The position numbers and the translations under genes were made by a program. This document shows, one piece after another, positions 8,791 to 18,282 of a stretch of 64,000 nt of DNA (the first letter of the stretch is position 1; every line of letters begins with the position of its first letter). Source of the stretch: Mesorhizobium sp. 65-26 (lineage in GTDB: Bacteria; Pseudomonadota; Alphaproteobacteria; Rhizobiales; Rhizobiaceae); assembly GCA_001899205.1 (NCBI GenBank), contig MKVL01000010.1:267914-331913 (forward strand). Reading direction: 5' to 3'. The notes under the pieces are model-generated. The model ran no database searches, had not been told where the DNA came from, and saw only the letters and a list, made by a program, of their open reading frames with translations.

Positions 8791-10881
8791 ATGGCCAAGG
8801 GGAATAGCCGCAACGGGGCGTTCTGGGAACGCGCGCTTGACCGCGCGCATCTTGGCCTATGGGACTGGGACCTGCGCAGCGGCGAGTGCTTCTACTCCGC
8901 CACCTGGGCCCGCATGCTGGGCTATGGCGAAGGCGAACTCGCCGCCACCAGTGATCTTTGGCTGAAACTCACCCACCCGGAAGACCGCGAGCGGGCGCTG
9001 GCCAGCGGTGACGCCCATATTGCCGGGTTGACGGATTCCATCGAGACCGAACTGCGGCTCAGGCACAAGGACGGCCACTGGGTATGGGTGCTGGACCGTG
9101 GCGGCGTCGTCGAGCGCGACGAGGCCGGCAAGCCCATCCGGCTGATGGGCGTCCAGACCGACATCACGCGACAGAAGGCGGCCGAAGCCGCGCTCGAACA
9201 GGTCAATGTGCGTTTCCGCCTGGCGCTGGCGGCCAGCGGCACGGGCATCTGGCACCACGACGTCGCCACCGGCAAGAGCTTCTGGGACTTGCGCTCACGC
9301 GAGATCTTCGGGCTGGTCGCCGACAGCGACGAGGTGGCGCACGACCTCTGGCACAGCTTCCTGCACCCCGACGACAAGGCCGCTGCTGAAAAAGCGCATC
9401 TGGAACCGGTCGGCACCGAGAAGGTGGTCGCCGTACAGTATCGCATTATCCGCCGCGACGGCGCGGTGCGGTACGTGGAATCATTGGTGCGTTTCGTTGC
9501 CGACCCGAAGCCCGCCGGCCAGATCCTGGGCACGGTGCGCGACATCACCGAGGAGAAGCTGCGCGAGCGGGAACTGGCGCATGCTGCGCGCCACGATCCG
9601 CTGACCGGCCTGTGGAACCGCGCCGCCTTCGACGCGCTGCTGCGCGAGCGGATCGCTTCAGGCGCGCCGCTTGCAGTGTTCTATGTCGATCTCGACTACT
9701 TCAAGGCACTCAACGATTTCGCCGGTCACGCCGCCGGCGACGTGGCGCTGAAGAGCGTAGCGGCCGGCATGGTCGGCTGCCTGCCGCCGGGCGCGCACGC
9801 AGCGCGGCTGGGCGGCGACGAATTCGCGCTGCTGGTGCCAGAGTGCTCCGACGTCGACGCCGAGCGACTTGCCAACCAGGTGCTTGCCGCAGTGCGCGAT
9901 GCCGATCTCGGGCCGGCGGCGTCCGGGCGAAGGCTGGCCGCCAGCGTCGGCATTGCCTTCATCGAAGACGGCACCACCACGGTGGCCGACGCGCTGGCCT
10001 GCGCCGACGATGCCTGCTACGCGGCCAAGGCCGCCGGGCGCAACCGCTTCGCCGTCTTCTCGGCCGAGGCGGCGTCCGGCACGGGCGGGCTCAATGCGGC
10101 GCGCGTGGCCGCCAACACAGTCGATGCCATGGAGAACGGCCGGCTGGCGCTCTACGGCCAGGAAATCCACAGCCTCGGCCGCGAGCCGGTGTCTTGCCGG
10201 CGCATCGAGGTGCTGGCGCGCATGATCGGCCGCAACGGCAAGCTGGTGCCGCCCGGCGCCTTCATTCCCGCGGCTGAGCGCTTTGGCCTCGCCGCGCGGC
10301 TCGACCGCTGGATCATCCGAGCGGCGCTGTCGCGGCATGGCGCGGCGATGCGCGAAGGCGGCCTGTCGCTGGCCTTCAACCTGTCGGCGCAGACGCTGAG
10401 CGACCCGCAGCTTTGGGAGTTCGTCGACGGCGTCATCGCCGATACGGGTGCGCCGCATTCGGCGATCGGCTTCGAGATCACCGAGACGGCCGCGGTGACC
10501 AATTTCGCCGCCGCCGAGCGGTTCGTGTATATGGCGCGCGAGCGGCGCTGCGAGGTCAGCCTCGACGATTTCGGCGCCGGCATGAGCTCGTTCGAATATC
10601 TCCGGCGTTTCCCGGTTGACGCCATCAAGATCGACGGCTCCTTCATCCAGAACATCGCGCACAGCAGCTTCGATCGCGCCATCGTATCGGCGGTGACCGC
10701 GATCGGCAGAAGCCTCGGCTGCAATGTGGTGGCGGAGAGGATCGAGCGCCGCGAGGCGCTGGAGACGCTGCGCGGCATGGGCGTCGGCTTTGGCCAGGGC
10801 TATCTGCTGCACCGGCCGGAGCCGCTCGATGCGATCATGGCGCGGGTCGACGGCGACGACAGGAACGTGCAGATCGCATAG
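8791..10881 (+). CDS. PAS-PAS-GGDEF-EAL cyclic-di-GMP signalling protein
   Basis: A 696-residue protein: two PAS sensor domains (about 15-135 and 140-255), a diguanylate cyclase domain with intact GGDEF at 341-345, and a phosphodiesterase domain whose signature motif reads EVL (473-475) rather than EAL, with NLSAQTL, FEITETA and DDFG (592-595) present. Both activities are therefore plausible: synthesis of c-di-GMP from GTP and its hydrolysis. There is no membrane segment, so the PAS domains probably sense a cytoplasmic signal. The frame is open upstream to 8428, but the protein-like region starts at ATG 8791; the ribosome site there is weak. Confidence 0.9.
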   Translation: MAKGNSRNGAFWERALDRAHLGLWDWDLRSGECFYSATWARMLGYGEGELAATSDLWLKLTHPEDRERALASGDAHIAGLTDSIETELRLRHKDGHWVWVLDRGGVVERDEAGKPIRLMGVQTDITRQKAAEAALEQVNVRFRLALAASGTGIWHHDVATGKSFWDLRSREIFGLVADSDEVAHDLWHSFLHPDDKAAAEKAHLEPVGTEKVVAVQYRIIRRDGAVRYVESLVRFVADPKPAGQILGTVRDITEEKLRERELAHAARHDPLTGLWNRAAFDALLRERIASGAPLAVFYVDLDYFKALNDFAGHAAGDVALKSVAAGMVGCLPPGAHAARLGGDEFALLVPECSDVDAERLANQVLAAVRDADLGPAASGRRLAASVGIAFIEDGTTTVADALACADDACYAAKAAGRNRFAVFSAEAASGTGGLNAARVAANTVDAMENGRLALYGQEIHSLGREPVSCRRIEVLARMIGRNGKLVPPGAFIPAAERFGLAARLDRWIIRAALSRHGAAMREGGLSLAFNLSAQTLSDPQLWEFVDGVIADTGAPHSAIGFEITETAAVTNFAAAERFVYMARERRCEVSLDDFGAGMSSFEYLRRFPVDAIKIDGSFIQNIAHSSFDRAIVSAVTAIGRSLGCNVVAERIERREALETLRGMGVGFGQGYLLHRPEPLDAIMARVDGDDRNVQIA

Positions 10882-10923
10882 CCCTGTCGCGAAGAGCAAC
10901 GCCGTCGCGGCTGGTTTTGTCCC

Positions 10924-11595
10924 TTACTCGCCGGGCGTTTGCGACGGCTGCGGCCAGCGCTCCAGCGAGGCGCGGCCGGCATCGGTGAGTTCGTAGACGC
11001 CGCGCTCGAGCCGGACAAACCAGCCATAGACATTGTGGAGCAGGATCTTCGGCGCCATCGGCGTCAGTGCCGTGAGCTCGCGCGGCCGCCTCGGCCCGTC
11101 CACCATCGCGGCGGCGCAGGAGAGCGCCGCCTGCCGGTAGGCGGTCATGATCGGATTGCGCGAGCCGCCGCCGGCCACCGGGTCGCCCCGCCGGCGGCGG
11201 TGCTCTTCCACGAGGCGCGAGCGGCGGCGCGGGTTGCGGCGCGGCGGCAACGCCGCGGGGCTGAGCAGCACCTCGACGCGGTCAGCTGCATCGACGGCGA
11301 GCAGACCGAAGCCAAGCAGGCGACACAGGTTGCGGAAGCGCGCGTCGCCCTCACGGCCCTTGCCACGGGCCGAAAGCCGCGCCGCTAGCCAGACTTCGTC
11401 GCTGACGCCCGCGCGATCGACCCCTTGCAGCACGAGTTCGAGGTTGAACTGCAGCTTCAGCTCGCAGATCACTACCACCGGCGGCTCGCCCTCGCGCAGG
11501 CCAACCACGTCGCAGCCGCCGATCTCGCCCTTGACGGTGAAGTCCAGGCTTTCGAGGAAGCGCTTCACAGGAGCGTACAAAGAGGTCTCGTTCAT
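10924..11595 (-). CDS. DUF2161 domain, PD-(D/E)XK nuclease-like protein
   Basis: Matches the DUF2161 family, described as putative PD-(D/E)XK phosphodiesterases. The N-terminal half carries the motif pattern: an acidic residue in GGCDVVGLREG and the ICELKLQFN segment that supplies the E-x-K pair. The middle (about 118-140) is Arg-rich and may bind nucleic acid, and the C-terminal ~50 residues (VYGWFVRLERGVYELTDAG) look like a small winged-helix domain. The 223-residue length is normal. Its biological substrate is not known. Confidence 0.8.
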   Translation of the reverse strand: MNETSLYAPVKRFLESLDFTVKGEIGGCDVVGLREGEPPVVVICELKLQFNLELVLQGVDRAGVSDEVWLAARLSARGKGREGDARFRNLCRLLGFGLLAVDAADRVEVLLSPAALPPRRNPRRRSRLVEEHRRRRGDPVAGGGSRNPIMTAYRQAALSCAAAMVDGPRRPRELTALTPMAPKILLHNVYGWFVRLERGVYELTDAGRASLERWPQPSQTPGE

Positions 11596-11718
11596 ACGCG
11601 GGAAACTAGCCGATTCTCCTCGGGAGCGGTCATGGCTTTGTCAGCAGCGCCGGCGCCGGGGCTTTGCGGGGCGTTGCCGCGAGGGTAGGGTCGGCCGTTT
11701 CGTCCCGGGAAACTCGGC

Positions 11719-12432
11719 ATGATCGTCCAGGCCTGCATCAACGGCGCCCGACCGCGCGATTTCCATCCGCGTCTGCCGCTGACGGCCGAGGCGATGGCCG
11801 CCGACGCGGCAGCCTGCGTCGCGGCCGGGGCGGCCGAGCTGCACATCCATCCGCGCGGTGCCGACGGGCGCGAGAGCCTGGCGGCTGTCGACGAAACGGT
11901 GCTGGCGGTCCGCAAGTCCTGCCCGGGCACGTTCGTGGGTGTGTCGACCGGCGCCTGGATCGAGGATGACGAGGCGCTGACCCGCGCGGCGATCGCTGGC
12001 TGGCGCGAGCTGCCGGACTATGCTTCGGTCAACCTCTCGGAGCCGGACGCGCCGGCGGTGATGGAACTGCTGCGCCAGCGCGGCGTCGGGATCGAGGCAG
12101 GGCTCGCCACCACGGCCGACGCGCACCGCTTCGTGGGGCTGGCCGGATACGAGCGGGTGCTGCGCGTCCTGATCGAGATCGACATTCCCGACCTGCCGCT
12201 GGCCATGGCGGAGGCGGACGGCATCGCCGGCGTGCTGCACGGCACCGGCATGCGGCGGCCGATCCTGCTGCATGGCGTCGACGCCACCGTCTGGCCGTTC
12301 GTGGAACGGGCGCGGCGCGAGCGCCGGTCAACGCGCGTCGGGCTGGAGGACGGCAGCACGCTCGCCGACGGCTCGCTCGCCACCGATAATGCGGCGATCG
12401 TGGCGGCGGCAGTGGCCGTGTTTCGGGGCTAG
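11719..12432 (+). CDS. BKACE family beta-keto acid cleavage enzyme (DUF849)
   Basis: Member of the beta-keto acid cleavage enzyme family, which condenses a beta-keto acid with acetyl-CoA and splits it to acetoacetate and a CoA ester; the founding member Kce acts in lysine fermentation. The zinc-binding HIHPR motif (His42, His44), the early ACINGARP strand and the late HGVDATVWPFVERA segment are present. At 237 residues it is shorter than the usual ~270-310 but has no break. Substrate specificity varies widely in the family and cannot be assigned. The start follows a GGGAA ribosome site. Confidence 0.85.
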   Translation: MIVQACINGARPRDFHPRLPLTAEAMAADAAACVAAGAAELHIHPRGADGRESLAAVDETVLAVRKSCPGTFVGVSTGAWIEDDEALTRAAIAGWRELPDYASVNLSEPDAPAVMELLRQRGVGIEAGLATTADAHRFVGLAGYERVLRVLIEIDIPDLPLAMAEADGIAGVLHGTGMRRPILLHGVDATVWPFVERARRERRSTRVGLEDGSTLADGSLATDNAAIVAAAVAVFRG

Positions 12433-12503
12433 CGCCTCCTGAACAGATTCAATTCGGCGCCTTATCTCCTTGTGGAAGCGGCGATTTTTCCCGATGGCTC
12501 TCG

Positions 12504-13187
12504 CTAGCCGGCATCTTCGGCCGGAGCCGAAAGCCTGACCAGGAGGGCAAGCAGCGCGATCAGCGGCGGTGCGGTGAAACACCAGACGCCAAGGAAGGCG
12601 TAGCCCAGCGCCGCGGCGCCGCAGCCGGCGGCGAAGACGGCGACGGCCGCCGACATGCGCCGCAGCCGCGCGACCAAGCCGGCCCGTGCCTCGGGCGCGG
12701 CGCCGGCCAGCAGATCGCCGATGTCGAGCATGATCTGCGTGGTGGTGCCGGTCATCAGCGTCGAGGGCGGGGCGGCGGAGAGATGGACCCGATGCACGGC
12801 GTTCTGGATCGCCATGGCGGTGACCAGCACCATGCCGGTGACGATCGCCGGGAGGCTGTCGCCATTGGCGAAGGGACCGAAGCGGATCGCCAGCGTGGCG
12901 CCCGCCACCAGTAGCGCCAGCTTGGCGCCGAGCAGCACCGGCAGCGCCGGCATCTTGCGCCGGCGCAGGGCTTCGCCGGCGAGCCGCGTTGCGATGACGA
13001 CGACGCAGAACACCGGCAGCGCCAGCAGCTTGGCCGCAATGCCTGAGATGCCGAGAACCAGCGAGGCGCCGAGAGTGACGAAGTTGCCCGTCACATGGGC
13101 CGTGAACAGGCCCTGCAGCGCCAGGAAGCCGGCGGTGTCGACATAGCCGCCGTTGAGGCTGAGCAGCAGCGGCAGCGTCGGTTTCAT
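12504..13187 (-). CDS. DUF1275 (YoaK-type) inner-membrane protein
   Basis: Integral membrane protein of the DUF1275 family with about six hydrophobic segments. The family signature is at the N-terminus: LSLNGGYVDTAGFLALQGLF, then AHVTGNFVTLG, and a later LMTGTTTQIMLDIGDLLAG. ATG at 13187 opens the conserved region, although the frame continues ten codons upstream. The biochemical role of this family is not established; transport has been suggested. Confidence 0.85.
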   Translation of the reverse strand: MKPTLPLLLSLNGGYVDTAGFLALQGLFTAHVTGNFVTLGASLVLGISGIAAKLLALPVFCVVVIATRLAGEALRRRKMPALPVLLGAKLALLVAGATLAIRFGPFANGDSLPAIVTGMVLVTAMAIQNAVHRVHLSAAPPSTLMTGTTTQIMLDIGDLLAGAAPEARAGLVARLRRMSAAVAVFAAGCGAAALGYAFLGVWCFTAPPLIALLALLVRLSAPAEDAG

Positions 13188-13374
13188 CGCGGCGTCTCGT
13201 CTCCTGTGATGACGCAACGTCTCATATCACGGCGCGGCGTTCCACTTCCGTTTGATCCCCTGTGTCGGAGATCATGGTTGGACGAAGGTGGCAGGCCGAG
13301 CCACTTGAGGAACCGTTGAAATAGGGGCACGCTCGGCAGGCGTGGGGACATGTCCAACTGTTCGGAGCCCTTGC

Positions 13375-13944
13375 ATGCCGCTGTCAGGTACGACGACCCG
13401 CTACGGAAACCTCGCCCAGGCATTCCACTGGCTGACGGCCCTGTTGGTGCTGGCTGCCTTTCTGGTCTCGGAAGGCGGGCCTCCCGCGCGCGTCTACGCG
13501 GCGGAGCGCGCCTCGACGCTGCTGCTTCATGAGTCGCTCGGCTTTGCCGTCCTCTGCCTGCTGGTGATCCGCCTTGTCTGGCGGCTGTTCGACCGCATTC
13601 CCGAGCCTCCGGCCATGCCGGGCTGGATGGAGCTTGCCTCCAGGGTGACGCATTGGGCGCTCTACGCCCTCCTGCTGGCGGTGCCGCTGAGCGCGATCCT
13701 GGGCGCATGGTTCGGCGGCCATCCGCTGACGGTCTATGGCTTTGGCGCCATCGGCCCCTTCTTCGCCCCCTGGAGCGCAGGAGCCGCGCTGGCGGACATC
13801 CATGGCACGCTGGGCGACATCATCATGTGGCTCGCCGGCCTGCACGCGGCCGCGGCCATCTTCCACCATGTCTTCCTGCGCGACCGCGTGCTCAGCCAGA
13901 TGCTGCCCGGCCTGTCCGATCCGTCATCCGGCGTCGGAGGCTGA
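13375..13944 (+). CDS. cytochrome b561 (CybB-type)
   Basis: Four-helix diheme cytochrome b561 of the inner membrane, moving electrons between quinone and other carriers. The first helix contains NLAQAFHWLTALLVLAAF, a second has LLLHESLGFAVLCLLVIRLVW, a third SRVTHWALYALLLAVPLSA, and the last LHAAAAIFHHVF; the histidines in these helices are the expected heme ligands. ATG at 13375 follows a GGAG ribosome site and is preferred to the GTG further upstream (13342). Length 189 is typical. Confidence 0.88.
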   Translation: MPLSGTTTRYGNLAQAFHWLTALLVLAAFLVSEGGPPARVYAAERASTLLLHESLGFAVLCLLVIRLVWRLFDRIPEPPAMPGWMELASRVTHWALYALLLAVPLSAILGAWFGGHPLTVYGFGAIGPFFAPWSAGAALADIHGTLGDIIMWLAGLHAAAAIFHHVFLRDRVLSQMLPGLSDPSSGVGG

Positions 13945-14000
13945 GGCGCTTTACGGCCCGCAGCATAGGCTCTTGCGCCCAGGCTGTTGTTCTCAAACGG

Positions 14001-14024
14001 TTTCCCCGGGAGCGTCCGGGGGAA
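14001..14024. terminator. possible terminator hairpin between convergent genes
   Basis: TTTCCCCGGG and its near-complement CCGGGGGAAA form a hairpin with a short loop in the 96-bp gap between the convergent cytochrome and serine hydrolase genes. No clear T run follows on either strand, so terminator function is uncertain. Confidence 0.45.
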
Positions 14025-14040
14025 AAAGTCTCAGTCGGGC

Positions 14041-15138
14041 CTAGTCCAATATCGCCACGATCGCCTTGTCGACCACGTCGTGCAGGCCGCTGGCCTGGAA
14101 GGACAGCCGGTTGCCGGAGCCGACATTGCTGGTCATGGCGACGCCGAGGCCGGAGGCCGGGTCGTACTGCATGACGGTGACATAGCCCGGAATGCTGCCC
14201 TGGTGGCCGTAGAAGGCGCGACCGCCGTAGCTGCTCTGGAACATGCCGGCGCCCGTCTCGCGCATGCGCGTGCCAGGGAAGGAAACGATAGCGCGCTTGT
14301 CGAACATCTCGGCGAAGAAGGGCGCCGACAGCACCTTTCCGGAGAACAGGCCGCGCATGAAACGCACCATGTCGGACGGCGTCGACACCATGTCGCCGCA
14401 GCCATAGGCGCCGCTGTAGGGGAAGCAGTTGGAGGAATCCTGCAATTCGTCGGAGTAGGGCAGCACGCCGTCCATGCGCCACATCTCGCCGCCCGAGGCG
14501 AGATCGGTCGAGGCGCCGGCCGCGGGCGGCGGACGGTGATAATAGCCTTGCACCATGCGTTCGGCCGGGAAGGGCTCGGTGGCCGGCGACCAGGTGTCCT
14601 TGAGGCCGAGCGGCTCCAGCACCGCGCTCCTGACGTAGGCGCCGAGCGGCGCACCGGTCACGGCCTCGATCAGCATGCCGGCCAGCACATAGCCGGTGTT
14701 GTTGTAGACGGCCGGGCCGTTCGGCGCCTTCGGCTTCTCGTTGTTGAAGGCGATGTCGACCAGCTCGGACGGCTTCCAGACCCGGCTCGGATCCATCGGG
14801 ATGTAGTATTCGAACTCCGGCAGGCCGTTGCGGTGGTTGATGAGCTGGCGCACCGAGATGGCTTCGGCGCCGGGCAGATCCGGAAACCAGCGCGACACGG
14901 GTTCGCCGAGGTCGATGCGGCCGAGCTCGCCGAGCTTGACCAGGGCGGCGGCGACGAAGGTCTTGGTGCAACTGCCGATCTTGAACAGCTGGCTGGTCGA
15001 GACCGGTGCTCCCGTGGCGCGGTCCGAGAGACCGGCGGCAAGCGCCACCGGCTCGGCGTCACCCCTGACATAGGCCAGGGAGGCGCCGACCGCGCCATCG
15101 GCCAGATAGGTGTCGAGGATCGATTTCAGCGTGTTCAT
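14041..15138 (-). CDS. serine hydrolase, class C beta-lactamase/D-aminopeptidase family (S12)
   Basis: A 365-residue penicillin-recognising enzyme of the S12 group, which includes class C beta-lactamases, esterases and intracellular D-aminopeptidases. The three motifs are intact: SCTK (56-59, nucleophile Ser56 and Lys59), YNN (145-147) and HQG (312-314). There is no signal peptide, which fits a cytoplasmic peptidase or esterase rather than a secreted beta-lactamase. It is the last gene of a leftward cluster with a peptide-binding protein and a DauA-like D-amino-acid dehydrogenase, so release of D-amino acids from peptides or amides is the most likely job; this is inference from context. Confidence 0.85.
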   Translation of the reverse strand: MNTLKSILDTYLADGAVGASLAYVRGDAEPVALAAGLSDRATGAPVSTSQLFKIGSCTKTFVAAALVKLGELGRIDLGEPVSRWFPDLPGAEAISVRQLINHRNGLPEFEYYIPMDPSRVWKPSELVDIAFNNEKPKAPNGPAVYNNTGYVLAGMLIEAVTGAPLGAYVRSAVLEPLGLKDTWSPATEPFPAERMVQGYYHRPPPAAGASTDLASGGEMWRMDGVLPYSDELQDSSNCFPYSGAYGCGDMVSTPSDMVRFMRGLFSGKVLSAPFFAEMFDKRAIVSFPGTRMRETGAGMFQSSYGGRAFYGHQGSIPGYVTVMQYDPASGLGVAMTSNVGSGNRLSFQASGLHDVVDKAIVAILD

Positions 15139-15208
15139 CGTGGCGGTTCCGCGTGTTGTGTCGATCTTGGGTCGACGGCGCGACGCTGTTCGACCGGAGG
15201 GTTCCCCA

Positions 15209-15242
15209 ATCCGGCCCTTCTCCGCTTGGGGAAGGGCCGGAT
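15209..15242. terminator. strong hairpin between peptide SBP and hydrolase genes
   Basis: A perfect 12-bp stem (ATCCGGCCCTTC, 15209-15220, and its complement at 15231-15242) with a 10-base loop sits between two same-strand genes. Without a T run it is more likely to block exonucleases or partly attenuate the operon, giving more binding protein than hydrolase, than to end transcription fully. Confidence 0.6.
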
Positions 15243-15266
15243 GAGTGGAGTGCGATGCGGCGGGGC

Positions 15267-16874
15267 TTACTCCGCCATGTCGACGGCGGCGAAGTTCTGC
15301 CGGCCGAACGGGTCGAGCACGTAGTTGAGCACGCTCTTGCGCACGGGAATCGCCACCACCGAATGGGCGATCGGCGCCACCGGCACCTCGTGCTTGAGGA
15401 TTTCCTGCGCCTTGCCGTAGATCTCGGCGCGCTGCTTGGGATCGGCGGCGACGCGGCCGTCGTCTAGCAGCTTCTCGAAATCCTTGTCGCACCAGCGCGA
15501 GCGGTTGGAGCCGCCCTTCACGCCGTCGCAGGACAAGAGGTAGCTCAGCATGTTGTCGGGATCGCCATTGTCGCTGGAACCGCCCAGCAGGAAGGCGTCA
15601 TGCTCGCCAGCGGCGGTGCGCTTCAGGTACTCGCCCCACTCGAAGCTGACGATCTCGGACTTGACGCCAACGGCGGCCCAGTCGGCCTGGATCATCTCGG
15701 CCATGCGCTTGGCATTGGGGTTGTAGGGGCGCGACACCGGCATCGCCCACAGGCTGATCTTGATGTCGCTTTCGTGGCCGGCTTCCTTGAGAAGTTTCCT
15801 GGCGCCGTCCGGATCGTAGTCTATGCCGGCATCGGTGACCGCGCCGATCTGCGCCGGCGGCACCACGCTGCCGGCTACGCTGCCGGCGCCGCTGTAGACC
15901 GCCTCGACGATTGCCTTGCGGTCGAGCGCCTTGGCCAGCGCCATGCGCACGCGCACGTCGTCGAGCGGCTTGTGTTCGACGTTGAAGCCGAGCACGCCGA
16001 TGTTCTGGCCCTTGAGGTCGAGGACGTTGATGTCGGGATCGGCCTTCAGCTCGGCCACGGCGCTCGGCGGGGGCGGCGCCGCCACCTGGCATTCGTTGGC
16101 CTTGATGCGCTCGACGCGTGTCGTGGGCTCGGGCGTGATGGCGAAGACCAGCGTGTCGATCTTCGGCGCGCCGCGCCAGTAGTCCTTGTTGGCGGCGTAG
16201 CGGATCTGGCTGTCGGGCACATAGGCCTCGAGCGCGAACGGGCCGGTGCCGACCGGCGCGCTGTCGATCAGCTCGGGCGTGCCGGCGGCCACCATCTTCT
16301 CTGTCTGCTCCAGCGACAGGATGGAGAGGTAGTCGAGCGCGATGCCGGCGAGGAAGGTGACATTCGGCGCGGTCAGCGTGAAGCGCACCGTGTTGTCGTC
16401 GACCTTCTCGATCTTGTCGATGAGCGAACCCATGCCGAGCGCGTTGAAGTACTCATACGCGCCGCCACCGAGCTTGTGATACGGGTTGTTGGCGTCGCGC
16501 TGGCGGTTGAAGGTGTAGAGGACGTCGTCGGCGTTGAAGTCGCGCGTCGGCGTGAAATGTTCGTTCGACTGGAACTTGACGCCCTTGCGCAGATGGAAGG
16601 TGTAGGTCTTGCCATCAGGCGAGACGTCCCAGCTCTCGGCCAGCGCGGGGCCGACTTCGGTGGTGCCCGGCTTGAACTCGACCAGCCGGTTGAAGATGGT
16701 CTTGGCGGCCGCGTCCATGGTGGAGTCGGCGGTGCCGATCGCCGGATTGAAGGTCTCGGGGTTGGCCTCCGAGCAATAGACCAGGGTCTTGGCCAATGCC
16801 TGGCCGCCGAAAAGGGCGGAGGCGGCCAGCAGGGACGAGGAAAGAAGGACTGCGCGCAGGACGGTGTTTTTCAT
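15267..16874 (-). CDS. ABC transporter substrate-binding protein, peptide family 5 (DppA-like)
   Basis: Periplasmic binding protein of 535 residues for a dipeptide/oligopeptide ABC importer. It has a cleavable signal peptide (AAAQALA-type end near residue 28), the early LVYCSEANPETFNPAIGT, the SWDVSPDGKTYTFHLRKGVKF family signature near residue 90, and paired cysteines in the C-terminal lobe (LSCDGVKGGSNRSRWCD) as in DppA. ATG at 16874 lies after AGGAG. No permease or ATPase gene is nearby, so it must use a transporter encoded elsewhere. Its neighbours suggest peptides containing D-residues. Confidence 0.9.
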   Translation of the reverse strand: MKNTVLRAVLLSSSLLAASALFGGQALAKTLVYCSEANPETFNPAIGTADSTMDAAAKTIFNRLVEFKPGTTEVGPALAESWDVSPDGKTYTFHLRKGVKFQSNEHFTPTRDFNADDVLYTFNRQRDANNPYHKLGGGAYEYFNALGMGSLIDKIEKVDDNTVRFTLTAPNVTFLAGIALDYLSILSLEQTEKMVAAGTPELIDSAPVGTGPFALEAYVPDSQIRYAANKDYWRGAPKIDTLVFAITPEPTTRVERIKANECQVAAPPPPSAVAELKADPDINVLDLKGQNIGVLGFNVEHKPLDDVRVRMALAKALDRKAIVEAVYSGAGSVAGSVVPPAQIGAVTDAGIDYDPDGARKLLKEAGHESDIKISLWAMPVSRPYNPNAKRMAEMIQADWAAVGVKSEIVSFEWGEYLKRTAAGEHDAFLLGGSSDNGDPDNMLSYLLSCDGVKGGSNRSRWCDKDFEKLLDDGRVAADPKQRAEIYGKAQEILKHEVPVAPIAHSVVAIPVRKSVLNYVLDPFGRQNFAAVDMAE

Positions 16875-16929
16875 TGCAAACGCTCCTGATGACACTCTTT
16901 GCGGGTTGGACGGGACAGGCGGGCAGGGC

Positions 16930-18060
16930 TCATGACGCGGCCTTGCCGAGGAAACGGTCGGGGGCGAGGTCGGCGGTCTTGATGCCGAGGGCTGCGAGAT
17001 CGTCCGGCAGGCAATCGCCGCGCATCAGCGCCGCGCTCAGCCGGGCCAGGGTCAGCGAGACCTGGAAGCCATAGCCGCCCTGGCCGCCGAGCCAGAAGAA
17101 GCCGGGAAGGCGCGGATCGAAGCCGGCGACCGGGCTGCGGTCGGGCGAGAAGGTGCGCAGTCCCGCCCAGGGCGTCGATGGCCGGCCGACGCGCAGCGTC
17201 GTCGCCTGTTCGATGCGGTCGACGGCGACGGCGACGTCGAGATCCTCGGGCCAGGCGTCGCAAGGCTCGGAGTCCGTCTCGTCGGCGAGCGAGCCGATCA
17301 GCCTGCCGGCGTCGGGCTTGAAGTAGAACTGCTCGTGCAGGTCGACGACCAGCGGCCAGGCGGAAATGTCGACGCCAGCCGGCGGGTCGAACAGGAAGGC
17401 GGTGCGGCGCTTCGGACGGAAGCCGAGGCCTGGCAGGCCGGCGAGCCCTGCGACGACGTCGACCCAGGCGCCGGCGGCGTTGACGACGATGTCGGCCTCA
17501 TGCGTGCCCGTGCTCGTCACCACGCGAAAGTCATTGCCGTCGCGAACGATCTCGCGCACCTCCGCGCCGGTGTGCACCGCGCCGCCGGCCGCCTTGAGCG
17601 CGGCGGCGCTGGCGGCAACCATCTTGCCGGTGTCGACGTCGAGCGCGCCGGGCTCGTGCACGCCGCCGCAGGTGCGGTCGGTCTCGATGACCGGCACCAG
17701 CGCGTTGACCTCGCGCGCCGACAGACGCCGCACGCTGGGCACCAGCGCCTGCATTTCGGCCGCCATGCGGTCGACAGCCGCGCCATCGTCGATGCCGCCG
17801 ACATGCAGCGCGCCGCGCGTGTGGGAGGCGAAGCCGCCGTCGACGATCGCCGGGCGGCTGGCCAGCGACAGGGCGCGCACCAAGGCGTTGCCATAGGTTT
17901 CGGAAAACAGCGCCGCCGAGCGGCCGCTGGCGTGATAGCCGAGATGCGGCTCGCGCTCGAGCACGGTGACGCCGGCCCATTTCGCGGCGGCCGCGGCCAC
18001 CGACAGGCCGGCTATGCCACCGCCGATGACGACGATGCGGGTGGGAGATTTCGATTGCAT
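16930..18060 (-). CDS. FAD-dependent D-amino-acid dehydrogenase, D-arginine dehydrogenase (DauA)-like
   Basis: Flavoprotein of the DAO family (376 residues) that should oxidise a D-amino acid to the keto acid and ammonia. The dinucleotide fold is GGGIAG (13-18). Several stretches closely resemble Pseudomonas DauA as I remember it: GYHASGRSAALF (about 44-55), GFRPKRRTAFLFDPP, TPWAGLRTFSPD and GFFWLGGQGGYGFQ. That makes D-arginine dehydrogenase, which also takes D-lysine and other D-amino acids, a better call than glycine oxidase. First gene of the leftward cluster and divergent from the XRE-cupin regulator; the operator candidate at 18093-18120 lies just upstream. Confidence 0.82.
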   Translation of the reverse strand: MQSKSPTRIVVIGGGIAGLSVAAAAAKWAGVTVLEREPHLGYHASGRSAALFSETYGNALVRALSLASRPAIVDGGFASHTRGALHVGGIDDGAAVDRMAAEMQALVPSVRRLSAREVNALVPVIETDRTCGGVHEPGALDVDTGKMVAASAAALKAAGGAVHTGAEVREIVRDGNDFRVVTSTGTHEADIVVNAAGAWVDVVAGLAGLPGLGFRPKRRTAFLFDPPAGVDISAWPLVVDLHEQFYFKPDAGRLIGSLADETDSEPCDAWPEDLDVAVAVDRIEQATTLRVGRPSTPWAGLRTFSPDRSPVAGFDPRLPGFFWLGGQGGYGFQVSLTLARLSAALMRGDCLPDDLAALGIKTADLAPDRFLGKAAS

Positions 18061-18092
18061 CGCGAAGTCGTAAAAATAATTTCGTATCCAGT

Positions 18093-18120
18093 CAATATTT
18101 AGCGTATAAGAAAAATATTG
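18093..18120. promoter_or_regulatory. candidate operator, CAATATTT-N12-AAATATTG
   Basis: An 8-bp perfect inverted repeat separated by 12 bp lies in an AT-rich patch 33-60 bp upstream of the dauA-like start and in the divergent promoter region of the XRE-cupin regulator. It is the only clear dyad in this intergenic region and is a natural site for that regulator. Confidence 0.55.
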
Positions 18121-18282
18121 CTGTGTTGATTGCTGCCCTGGGCTGGACTAACTACTGGCTGACGCGCCGCTTCCGCTACATGGGCGTGCCTCTGGCGATG
18201 GCGCGCGTAGCGGGTGGGATTTCGATTCAAGGCCGCGCCGCAAGGTGTTGAATTTCCTTGCGAGCTGGTCGGGGAGCTGAAG